64,000 nt of DNA from Diploscapter coronatus (taxonomy: Eukaryota > Nematoda > Chromadorea > Rhabditida > Rhabditidae): positions 21,157,249 to 21,221,248 of the forward strand of contig OZ038423.1 of the NCBI GenBank assembly GCA_964036155.1, given 5' to 3'. Below, piece after piece: positions 47,586 to 58,800 of this stretch (its first letter is position 1; each line of letters starts with the position of its first letter). Both the position numbers and the translations under genes were made by a program. Under the pieces are notes generated by a model. The model did no database searches and was not told where the DNA came from. It saw only the letters and a program-made list of their open reading frames with translations.

Positions 47586-50500
47586 ATGGAAGCGGAAGAG
47601 TATTTCGCCACTTTTGAACAGCTTCATGAGGTAAAATTCGAAATTCATTTGATCGGTGAAAATTATCATCATTCCTGAAAATGAATTTTTAAAAATAGCG
47701 TTTTTGATGAACTAATTGTCTGTACCTTGAAAAGTATTCAAATTCTTGAAAATTTCAATAGATTAAAAGTATAGTGAATTTTGCAGGGTGATTCTCCGCA
47801 CGCAGCGACGCACCTGCCCCTGCGCGTCTCGGAGTCATGCGGCATCTCGAAAATCGTCTGGTCTTCGTTCGACTTCATGAGTGGTCCGGAAATGAACTTT
47901 GTATGGGAGGTATAAATCACAAATTAGTGATTCTCCAGGTTATTGTGTGATTTTTCAGGTATCATCAAATTCATCAACGGGCTCCCCGAATCTGAGCGGC
48001 GAGGAGAACTCAATCAGCGACGCTGCAAGTCTCGACTCCTCACTTTCAACCGCTTCTGCTGCTTATGAAGACATCGATGATCCGCTGCAGGTAAAGCTAG
48101 TTGTTCACCCACTTTCATAAATCAACCAATTATTTTCCTAGTTATCAGTCTCTTTTAAAATAAGCTGAATTTCCATGAGTATCGTTAATAGTTAATGGAT
48201 GAGAAAGCATTCAATTTGATTCATTTCCAGGAAGGTCTGACCTCCTTCGACAATTTCGATGACAGCCTCATCGATTCAGCCTATTCTGCCTACTTCCCGA
48301 TGGGCGTTCCCGATGCAATGAGCTATGGAAAGTTGAAATATCTGGACGATTACATGACTGAGAGCACGTCCACCTGCGCCACTGCCAAAACCCTCGACGA
48401 TTCCAGGGTTTCGGTGAGTTTTAGATTTATTTCTTTTGTTTTGTTTTATTTGGTCTTCTGTATTTGTCATCACATTCGTTCACAATGCTAAAGCTAATTC
48501 TTTGACAATGTCTGTGGAATTTGCAAGATTTTATTTACACTGCGTGATGACAAATTCATGAGGTTTTTCTTTTAAAATATCTTCTTGTGGTTTGAAGTAA
48601 ACAATCATTTTATGAAATGATAAAATAGATCATTTTGCCAGAGCTGCACGTTTTCCCCTCCACCATGCACACTCGAAGAAGAACATGCAGCCTCTCCTCT
48701 GTATGACTTGCTGACAGGCACTCCAACTTCCAATGACATGAATGTCCTCGCTGCATTGACGCTTTCCAATGAACAGCACGATACTGAAGAGTAAGACATT
48801 CTTTAGTATTTATAAACTTATTTTGTTTTGCAGAAGCAACGAGTTCGGCGAGAGTTCTTCGAGCAATGTTTCCATTCGGACTCTGGGAAAGAAGAATAAG
48901 CCAGAAGAAGAAACTGCAACGACAAAAGATGCAGCAGAATTGAAGAAGAGCATCATCGAAGAGGAGGATAAAAATCGTGAGTTTTTTCTCTTTGAAATTA
49001 ACATGCATTTGTTTATTTTTCATTGCGATATTATGTTGCTCAATAGATTATTTCATTCTTGGTACACAAATTTCCAGATGCCCTAACGACTTCCTGCGTT
49101 GACTCAGGAATCGGAGGGACCATTTCAACTCACAGCGAATTAAGTGCCCTGTGCACGTCGCCCACAGTCGAGGCTGATCTCGCGATTGTCAGTCAGCGAA
49201 TTGAAGCGGAGGAATCGAGGTGTTCTTTTAGAAATCATTATCTGTCTATGCCTAAAATACGCATCATTTCAGTCGCAAAGGAGCCTTTTTAGAGTCTTGT
49301 GGAATTTCGTGACAAAAGTAAGTATATCTGAAAGTGCAAAAAATTCTGAGTGAATTAGTGTTAATTTTTTAACAAAAGTGAATACCTACAACAGGTGTTT
49401 TATCTTTAGTATTCTTCTCAATACAAAGAATAGTACAGTAATTGGTTTTGTTCATTTTTTTGAAAATTTTCCATCACCCCACTCAGAATTTTTTGCTCTT
49501 TCAGATGCACCTGCTTTTTCCACGAAATTCCACGGGACCCTAAAAGGCTTCCTTGCTAGACTTTGGTATACTTTAAATCAGAATGATAAAGTCTAGGGGA
49601 GGGGGTGCGTGAAACTAAATTTTCTAAAGAAAATTGACACATAAAGTGGTGCGCAACAATATTTTAGCCGCACATTTTGACACAAGGGGAGTATGCGCTG
49701 AAATTTTGGCTTAAGCTCTGCCTACGTCTAGCTTCACTTTAAAATCCTACAATTTTCCCGCTTTGTTCTGAACCATGTATATAGATAGTAATGATCTGTT
49801 TACAATATTCTTGTATTTTCAGAGATCGTACCGACACGGAATTCTCAAGTGCTGCCCAGAGCGGAGTGGGTCTGCTGGAGCAGTCGTTCGATTGCTCCTT
49901 TGAAGGAACCAGCGACGAATCTTTCGTCGCCAAATTCGTACTCGCTGAACAAATCTGCAGGTTCATTATCACTTTTTTTTATCTATTTCATTTTTTTAAA
50001 ATTCAGTACCCAAATGCCCTCTAACCCTCTGATGCACAAGGTGATGCTAATCCCATACAGAAGAATCGTGGTTGCCTCCTACATTTTCTCCGTTGAATTG
50101 AGCAGCAGAAAACGGTCCGTCGAAGCGAATCGGTCCATTCATGCCATTTCACTCATTCTCGATAGTAAACGGTAAGTTTTTTCTTCGAAAATTAGATGAA
50201 ATAATGCCTCCTGGTGTTACTTCGGATAAGGTATGCAGAAAGTTTGAATGTGAGAACTTGCAACGTGAAATTTGATGTATCATTATTTTTAATTCATTCA
50301 TTTGTTAGATGTGACTGGTACACTCAACGGCAGCAATTCTTCGAACAAGTCATCATGGACAGCGTCCCGAGAATCAAAGCTTCTCTCAGCCATGTATGTA
50401 ATAAGCTTGTCTGTGCATATTTTGTATTAATGCATTTCAGGAAGAGTTGGACGACGTATTGGTTAGAGCGACTCAAGAACTATCCCGCCTTCTGTCCTTG

Positions 50501-51921
50501 CTCGGATATCTTGAAAGATTCCCTCTAATTTCACAGGCTCGTCCATTAATGGTAGGGATGTTGAATTATTTTTCACATTCATGATTTATAAATTTTCCAG
50601 ATAAAGAACACGATGTTTGCATCTCGGAAGTTGTCGGAAGACCGTCTTCTCGCCAAAGCCATAACAGGAATTCTTCAATCTCAAGGGCATTGCGTTATCG
50701 TCGGATCTGATCAGCTAGCTGTTTCCAAGGTATTTCGATTAAAAATGTTTTTTGCAAACTGAATATTTTCAGCTTCTGCAAACATTGGCTTTATTCGTTC
50801 CGGAGGAATGGCAGTGGTGCTGTTTGAGACCGTACAGACATAAATACAACCCTTACATTCGACTGCAGGCTGTAAGACGGGTAAGGACTTTATATTTAAA
50901 ATTCGAATAATATTTATGGCTATTTGGAATGCACAAAATATCATGCTGCGAGAAATAACTGAAGTACTGTAGAGAAGCGTGCATCTTTTCTATTTCATCA
51001 GGTCTCATGTAAAGGCTTCTTGCGGCTTTCCAAGTTACTTTTCTTAAAAATGGTATTTTTACACCTCATTTTCATTTTTCATCATTCGTATTTTTCATAT
51101 TTTCAGAAGGAGCTCGAGGCAGTGATTCAGTTCGGAGTGCAGTCGATGTGGCCGATCTGCGTGATTGACATCGACCGTTCTGTGGTATGCATCTCTGCGT
51201 CCATCAATCGACACAGACATTTGCGGGCAAAGCAGGAGGAAATCAGTCTGCAGCAGATTCAGGGCGAACATTCCAGGGGATTTGTGCCTAAATTGTGAGT
51301 TTTTTTTTTTTTTTTTTTTTCGAAATTTGCGCTGAGGATAATTTGATGAGAATGAAATATGCATTTCTGACCCTAGATTACTGAATCAATAACTTCATTT
51401 CAGAGAACTAATGAACTGTCGGGCAATGGAGTCCGTGTACACATTTCTTCGCCGAATGGACCAATTGCCGATGGAAGAGTCCGCTCGAAAGGGATTCGTC
51501 GATCAGTTCCTCCTGCATATCGACAACACTGCACATGCGTTCATCGCCTATGTCAAAGAAATGACGTGAGTTTTAATAGAATTATCATATCTGACTCGAA
51601 TATTATTGCAGTTTTATGCACTGAGATTAGTGAACATTGCACTTTATTTTGCCTAAATTTCAATAAAACTACAATGTGTCCAGTTTTCTCGAAGAATCGA
51701 CGTTTTAGAAAACCTCTCGACAACGAGAAGGGATGTGGAACGAAAAGTCAACGATTCTCGCTGAGTGAATGCAGACGTGCTCTGGATCTTCATGTATGTC
51801 GTTTTTCTATATTTTTTTCCAAAAATAACCGAATTATCTTCAGCCGGATAGCTGGTTTCACTCGGTTCTGGCTCGTGCAGAACTCATCCTTCCAGATTTG
51901 GCACAGTTCATTTACATGTAA
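47586..51921 (+). CDS. alfa-1: C9orf72 orthologue, DENN-family subunit
   Basis: Seventeen phase-consistent exons: 47586-47630, 47787-47909, 47959-48090, 48231-48413, 48642-48790, 48834-48976, 49078-49219, 49823-49960, 50007-50171, 50309-50393, 50441-50551, 50601-50729, 50773-50880, 51107-51294, 51404-51565, 51709-51793 and 51844-51921. They give 721 residues against 481 in human. C9orf72 forms a complex with SMCR8 that regulates Rab/Arf GTPases, autophagy and lysosome homeostasis. Matching landmarks in order are WSSFDFMSGPEMNFVWE (first longin strand), RRIVVASYIFSVEL, GHCVIVGSDQLAVSKLLQTL (human CSVVVGSSAEKVNKIVRTL), PICVIDIDRSVV, FVDQFLLHIDNTAHAF and the C-terminal LPDLAQFIYM. The extra length is a Ser/Asp/Glu-rich linker of roughly 240 residues, mostly on exons 3-7, between the first and second longin strands. 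Intron 49220-49822 contains a foldback element. Confidence 0.94.
49275..49556. repeat. Foldback element with 78-bp arms in an alfa-1 intron
   Basis: Left arm 49275-49352 (GCAAAGGAGCCTTTTTAGAG to GCAAAAAATTCTGAGTG) pairs with 49490-49556 and flanks read inverted (GCAAGGAAGCCTTTTAGGG to GCAAAAAATTCTGAGTG) at about 85 percent identity. The unpaired loop is about 135 bp. No ORF was found. It is typical of a foldback or MITE. Confidence 0.75.
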
Positions 51922-53142
51922 ATGTAAAGGCTACAATTTTATTCTTCATCATATCAAGACTATCATATCATTCGCTAAATTGAATGAGATTAGGCCAAAT
52001 TGTATACCGTTTTTCATCCAAATCTGGTCCTGTCTTTTCAATTTTCTAGCTTCTCTTTTGCTCTTTCATTTTCAAACGATCTCTCGCCCTCTTTTCCTCG
52101 ACGCATCTAGTTTTAGATGTCGTGCAAAGTAGGATGGCTGTAACGCACTGGTAATATGCTGGGCTTAGAAAATCGTTTGGCAACGGCCATAACTCTCTCC
52201 TTTGCGATAATTGTGGCATAATTCGCCTCAAGAAGCTTAGAAAGAGTTGGAATCGAGAGACGACTGAGAGAAATGAGAAAAACGAGAGCCAGGGTCAGAT
52301 TTGGATGAGAAACCGAATACTCCAAACACAATCATTATTCCTCTAAAATTATATATTTGTGATATGATATCCCATGTAATTCATTAATCAATAATATGCA
52401 AAAATTGATTCGAATTTAAAAAGTTAGACCGCTTGTAATTCCCACTCTTTTTTCTTTTCCCACGCTATTTTCCAAAGAAGGTAGGAGCTACAGTGGGCCA
52501 AAAACTTGATATATTAAGAAAAAAGTTTCTGAAATTGATTTGATCAATGACTCTGCTGTACCTTGTATACAATACGATGCTATTCTAAGTTTACATTTTC
52601 CAATTTGTATATTTGGGAGCCAAAATGACGGGTTTTATCTAAGAATTCACTTGTACCGACTCTGCCTTGATCAGTTCATCCAAAGCCTTCCCTTCCCTCT
52701 CTTCATGCAGTTCCAGCATAGTGCCTTTATCATTGAAGGCCTTTCAGTTGTTCAACTTGTCCAATTTCCAGTTCCAGCTACATATTCATTGATTCATTCA
52801 CTGACTCATGTATCATCCTGTGATGATAGTGAGTATTAGCTCTGCGATGTGATCTGATTTCTCTCTTCTTGGTTTACTTTGCTAACTTTTTATTATACCT
52901 ATATAATAGTTTATTAGGGATTTGCAATAAATTTAAAATTGAAAAAGAAAAGCATTAATTTACATCAGAAGGTGCAGGTCTATCTATCCGATTTCTTTTA
53001 ATAATTCGGAAATAGCATAACTTTCATACAAAACGAGAATTTAATGAAAAAAATCGACTCTAACCAAAGCTAGTCTTCGCTTGTCCAATAACCTATCTTT
53101 CATGCCTTCTTATTAAAGTCTTACTATTTCCGAATCACCTTT
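51922..53142. other. Intergenic between alfa-1 and the membrane-protein gene (convergent)
   Basis: AT-rich. An open frame at 52540-52839 (+, 99 codons) has no splice or family support. No other structure was recognised. Confidence 0.5.
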
Positions 53143-54989
53143 CTATGGACAAACGTCAGGTTTATCAAAATAAGCCCAATCAGCTTCGCCCACAGCCATC
53201 GTGGGGAACCAATATTCCTGCTGGAAAATACTGCTTGTGTTGGTCCTATTCAATGGATTTGCGAAATACAGAGACCAGCCATAGTCTACTTCTAAGAATA
53301 ACAGATGGTGAGAAAGTTTGCAAAATAATTACTAACTTCGATCTGCACTAGAATATCCTCGAATCAATGCGGGATGAACTCCATCAGCAGTCGTCACTGA
53401 CAAAGGAGGTTCGCCTTCGTAAAAAATCACCTAAATATGAATATGAAACTATTTTGATAGGATAGGAAATTTCATTAAGTTTGACTTTGAAATTTGAATT
53501 TCGAATTTTGTGACACTTTCGCCTTTCATAAGAATCATTTAAAAATTACCTCATGATATTTGCCTTTGATCTTAACTTGTTCTTCATGCTTTTCCTCAAT
53601 ATACTGGATTCCAAAACTGAAATTTTAAGCTGTAAGCTAAAAATGAAATAATCAGACCCATGAATGAAAGCTGCATATCCGAGGTTATTCAATTTCTGAC
53701 AACTTTTTTTATCCTAAACTATTCTCATACTTCTTAAGAAGATTTCGAGTATTTTACCCGATAATATGAGAAATTCTGATAGACGTGATATTCATACTGA
53801 AAACTTCCCTCATCAAGACCAATTCGGTGATAAACTCGCTGTTTTTCAGCGTCTTGCACCCATGAGACGCCATATTTAGTTACCTAAACTTAATTAATAT
53901 TCGGTATACATTTCATCTGACGTAAGGGAATTTCTTTTTATTTTTTCTTCGTAAAATCTCTATTTACAACTCAGACCGCCTTTCTGTTCGAAAAGCTTAT
54001 CCCAAAACGCGATTTGGCATATCTATTTGAGGCTCTAGGAGTAGATCGCAATAGAAAGTGACGAGTGCTAATAAAATTCGTCAGCGATTTGATGATCGTC
54101 CTCTTTTAGGAGTTCGCCCTTTTTCTGCTCGTATGGCAAGAATTCCGCGGCTAGAGAGCGGACAACTAGAGTACGCACGGAGCGAGATAGTTAGTGGGCA
54201 TGTCGTTATAGACACACTAGAGGATAAGAAAGAGATGCAGAACCGGAACCGCAATTCCAGACCAGTCCTGTGTTTTCAATAATAGGAATTGTTTAAAGAT
54301 AGGTCTCATTTTCAAATCATAGCTTAGCGATTCCTAATAAAGTGAATGTTGAATTACTCGTCGTACGTTATAATTTTGAGCAATGCCCCCGGTGGGTATC
54401 CTAATAATGATAGTATACGTTCCATTCATGCACATTTGCGTCAAGTTCACCGGGAACATATTCAGTTGATTCCCGTTCGCATCCGTTTGACTGTTTTCTG
54501 CTGAAGCTAATCGTCATTTCAGTAACCTAGCTGAGCTTACATGTAATAACAGCATAAACGATACATCCTATTGCAAATCCTACGAATAGCACTCCGAGAA
54601 ATAGTTTGAACACTATTATTCGAACCTGCAAAGCAATTGATTTCAGATAAATCACTATCTTAAAATGAGAAAAAAAAACTCACAGCTCCTTCTCGTTTTC
54701 GCTCGAATAAGGATACATCAGAGCCGAATTTTTCGTCGATGAAATTACTGTCTCTGAAAGGAATTCAATTATTGACGGAACAAAGTGGACGTAGTCATGA
54801 GTAAAGTTGTTACATTTAGCGCTATTATGCTATTATTAGAAATAAACTTTCTAACATTGAGTTCTCATCATCAGATTGCGATTCGTTCATAGACATTGGG
54901 TTGTCAATAAGCAATAAGCACAAAATAGAACAGGAGAAGAGCGCTCACTTGGTTGATCCTTCTGATTCACTATCGCCAAACTGTGACAT
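53143..54989 (-). CDS. Type II single-pass membrane glycoprotein, unrecognised
   Basis: Nine exons (54989-54949, 54753-54684, 54625-54541, 54506-54367, 53883-53758, 53695-53658, 53616-53550, 53430-53337, 53291-53143) join in phase to give 269 residues. The N-terminal 37 residues are charged and cytosolic (MSQFGDSESEGST, LFERKREGA). A single hydrophobic segment follows (IIVFKLFLGVLFVGFAIGCI, about 40-65), with positive charge before it and none after, so the orientation should be N-in. The remaining 200 residues are then extracellular or luminal. They contain Asn-glycosylation sites NLT, NGT, NFS and NRT and two cysteines (TQMCMNG and the penultimate DVCP). I recognise no family. Intron 54366-53884 contains an open frame on the other strand. 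Confidence 0.78.
53975..54282 (+). pseudogene. Protein-like frame(s) on the opposite strand inside an intron
   Basis: After an AACTCAG at 53968-53974, a frame of 28 codons (TAFLFEKLIPKRDLAYLFEA...) reaches TGA at 54059-54061. An overlapping frame, shifted by -1, continues from 54058 for 74 codons (KIRQRFDDRPLLGVRPFSAR, LEYARSEIVSGHVVIDTLED) to TAA at 54280-54282. Both read like protein and are charged and non-repetitive. They may be two exons of a nested gene, a frameshifted relic, or a transposon fragment. The family is not recognised. Confidence 0.3.
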
Positions 54990-55825
54990 TGCTGATATTT
55001 ACTGCCAATTGATCGAATTAAACCAGGATTAGCGAATTAATGGATTAGAAGGAATTAACCACTTCAGTTGCAAGTCGCTTGCAGTCGGATCAATTCCTGC
55101 TCTTTCCTTCTTCTTCTGTCTTCTTGTTCAACTCTTCCCCTTTCCCTTATCAGCATCACACATTGCCACCATCACTCTGGCACACATACCAATGCAGGCG
55201 AATAGTGAATTCAACTTTTTTTTTTAAAGTGACTTGATAGTAGTTATATAAATTTGTAATAAATACATAGTACAGTGCATATGTGAAGTATTTATGAAAG
55301 AAAATGACACCTATCGAATGAACCAGATAAAATGATAAAACTAGCAACGACCTGGAAATATTCAAGTTTTGTAAGCATGCGATGTTACATGATCTGAAAA
55401 GCTAAAGTAAAGTTGAATTTTATTCAGTGAAAAAGTTATTTTTCTATGCTCTTCGCTCTGTGAGAATACTGTAGGAATTCAACCTCTCTCTCACTCTCTT
55501 TTGCGTGATCTTCTTGCAGAATGTTCGTTTCTTTTTACTCGTTGTTTCATTCGCTCGCGGACAATGCAAATTTTGTATGTTTTTGCATATCGTCGAGGGT
55601 CTTCTGATTTTATTTTTATCCAAAAATTTTCGAAAGTATCTCGTCTGTTTGTCTGTTTTCTTCATTTTGATGACGTCACATCATGCAACTTGTTTTGAAA
55701 TGGTCCATGTCTGAAATGACGAAATTTTTCAGGTTTTCTAGAGGGTTTCGCCTAAACTTTCGAATTTCTATTTATTTGTGGGGCTTCAGAAGCTAAAAAT
55801 CGAGGTTTCAGAAATACCAACTCAC
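54990..55825. other. Intergenic between divergent membrane-protein and TOPORS-like genes
   Basis: Probable promoter region for both genes. An AG acceptor (TTTCAG at 55806-55811) just before the TOPORS-like ATG may be a trans-splice site. No gene was recognised. Confidence 0.5.
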
Positions 55826-58800
55826 ATGGAACCGACAGAAGACGGGCACATATCGGGTACAGCCTTGGGTTGCAACGAGGAGAAGAAGGCAGGACCGCCC
55901 ATTGAAAGGTAGAAACCGAGTTTCGAATAGAGATTTCTGAAAAGTAAACAATAGTTTCAGGCTTCAAACAATGTTAGCTGGGGCCACTTGCTCATCTAGG
56001 AGAATAGCACCGAGTTCGCCGTCCAACACAGGTTGCAAGATTTTTTAAAAAAACTTTCTCTGATTTTCTTTTTTCAGAAAATGGCCGTTCAATAAAGCGA
56101 CCTCGACTGTCTCCGTCTCCAACAGCAAACAGCCAACTCGACCAGGTGACTGGAAACTCTGGAAGAAGTGGAAAATTGGTCAATTTTAGCCGAAGAGTAA
56201 ATCATTGAGACCGTCGAATTCGGTTGAAGAAGTGGGCGAGGAAGTGGTGCAAAATGGAGGAGTGAACAAGAATCGGAATGAAACAGATGAACAGAAGCCA
56301 GAGCCCAGCTCGAGCAAGGCTGTCGAAGACGAACAGAAATGCGCCATCTGCTTGGGATCGTAAGCTGTTTTCTTATAGTACACGAATAATAAGATTAGGG
56401 GTGGGTCCGAGTTGACTCTAACTTCGAAATTTTCAAAATCCAGCCCCCAACCCACTTCTGATTCTAATGGTTTCCTTTCACTTTTCGGAATATTTATTTG
56501 TAGTTTTCCCTCGATTGAAATCGAAATGAACTTTGAGTATCGAACAGTTTTAATTCACCCACGAATTTATTATTTATTGCAACCCATAAATTTTTTAATC
56601 GTTAAAAATTGTATTTCAGTTACGTGGAGCACGACGAGACGAAGCTGGACGGCTGCAGTCATCGTTTCTGCTTCAACTGCATAAGCGAGTGGATAAAGAT
56701 CACTCCCTTCTGCCCGCTCTGCAAGGCGCCCACTCAGACCCTCACACATCGAATGGACGAGGAACCCAATCAAGTGTAAGATATTTTCGCCCTTCTTCTA
56801 AGACCACTCCTATTTGGCGAGATGACGATACCTATCTATCTTTTTCCACAGTTTCGCCTTATTTTCCCTTCCCTCTTCCATCTCCAACCAGAGGTCTCGT
56901 CATATAGTAATTTTAGTCTAACAAATATATACAAATAGCATTTTCCATTTCAGTCTATCGGTTCGTGACGCGTTGGCTCAGGCAGAAGCAGACAGACTCG
57001 CGAATCGAGCACAACAGAGGGGAGATGCAATGATAGAGGAGAGAAAGTAAGATTTTTATTTCAAAATGGTTTATTTGCTCTTCATTTCAGTGCAATTTCT
57101 CGGCGAATTCGTTCCATTCGTGAGATGCTGGGGAGAATGAATTTGTAAGTCTCGTTCTTTTCCACAAATAAAAATAAAATTGCATTTTTTCTTTTCTGCT
57201 ATTATTTCAGAAAGAAATGAATTATATTTTTCCTGTTCAAACTATTTCACAAACCGAATTCTCTTTCAGAGACCAGCAGATGAATCTGGAACGCGAACAG
57301 CGAGGCAGCAACAGACATTTGCACAGAAAGGCGAAGGCTTCGTCGGCAAACGATAAGAGGAAGGAGAGGGACTTCAGACGTCTGCAGCGACAGCATCAGA
57401 CACTCGTCACCGAGATGAACGCTTTGGAGATTCTCAGAGATTCGGTCAACAATCTTCAAGTTACTAGGTAAACATGTTCACCTTTTAAATCCCATCTTTT
57501 ATCTCTTCAAAGATAGTAAGTGAATCTCGTATTTGATATCTGAACCCGTATTGAACTCCCTAACTTGACCTCAGATTAACTAATCAAATTAACTCGAAGA
57601 GAGGCTTAGTACTGGTCCTGATAATTTCTAAATTTCCTTCATTTCAGGCAAGCTCTGATAGGCAATTCTCTCTTTCGCCGAATTATCTACGAAGAGAATC
57701 TACGCTGGAGTGAAGTCGGTCGAGAGCAGAATGATATGAACCACAATCGGGTGAGTTATTTGAAGAAACTGCTTATTTCACTAGCTCGGATTTCTGATTT
57801 TCAGGTTCCATTCACTCCCCAAATCTCGATCGATGAGCGCGAACGCCACGAGCCTCGCATCCGTGAATGGACGCAGAGGGAACTGCGAGTCATCTTCTAC
57901 AATCCTTCCGAGCATGTGGCTGTGGACGAACAAATGCTCAGAAAGCTGTCTGCTGACATCTACTCGATGACTCAGAACTATCCCATAAATGCACCGCAGT
58001 TCTCGGTAAGGAACTCTAAATTTTAAAAGATTGAATACTTTTCTTCATAGAATGAATGGCATTTCGAAAATCCACATTTTCCAACCTTATCAACATTTCC
58101 TCCTTCAATCTGAATTTTTCAAGAAATCAAGAAAAAATCTTTCGTAGAAGAAAAACCATCATTTTTTAGAAGAAATGCTACTTTTTCGCAAAACTCTTTA
58201 TTTCAGTCGTTTTTGCGAGAAGAGGTGCACATGCCAGTGCAGTTCATCGACCAATTCCAATCGCAGCTGTTCGAGTTCGCCTCGAGCAATTTGCCCATCG
58301 AGGCTCACGACGCCAACAGTCATTTCGTCTGCACTCCCTCACAGTCCATCTACAGCAGATTGCCTGGCTACCTCGCTCACATCCACAGGATCAGGGGGAT
58401 GCCCAATCCAAATGAGCCTGAAGTTATTGCGAGTAGGGACTTTAAAGAATAATCAAAAGCTGGATTTGCTGAAAGAACTTAGAAAAGCTTTTCAATGCAA
58501 ATTCCTCCTTGAATGACTGGAATATCATATCGTTTTCAATTCAAAATTGATCCCTTCTAAAATTTAACCTTTTCATTTGAACTTCTTTTTCCTAAATTCT
58601 TGAAAATCTGATTTTTAGCAAACAGCAGCGGAGCAGACGATGACGTGCAAGTAGTGGCTGAAGTGCGGACGATCGATGACGACGAGCCGTCCTCCAGCAG
58701 AAGACAGACAGGCACTTCGGGCAGTGACGATTCTGATCAGGTAGATTGTCTCCTCGTAAGTGTTGTGCTTACAGTCAATTGTAGTTTCGTTAGGGAATAG

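Noticed and set aside
51301..51320. Run of about 20 T in an alfa-1 intron
   Set aside because: Simple homopolymer in an intron next to a donor; no special significance.
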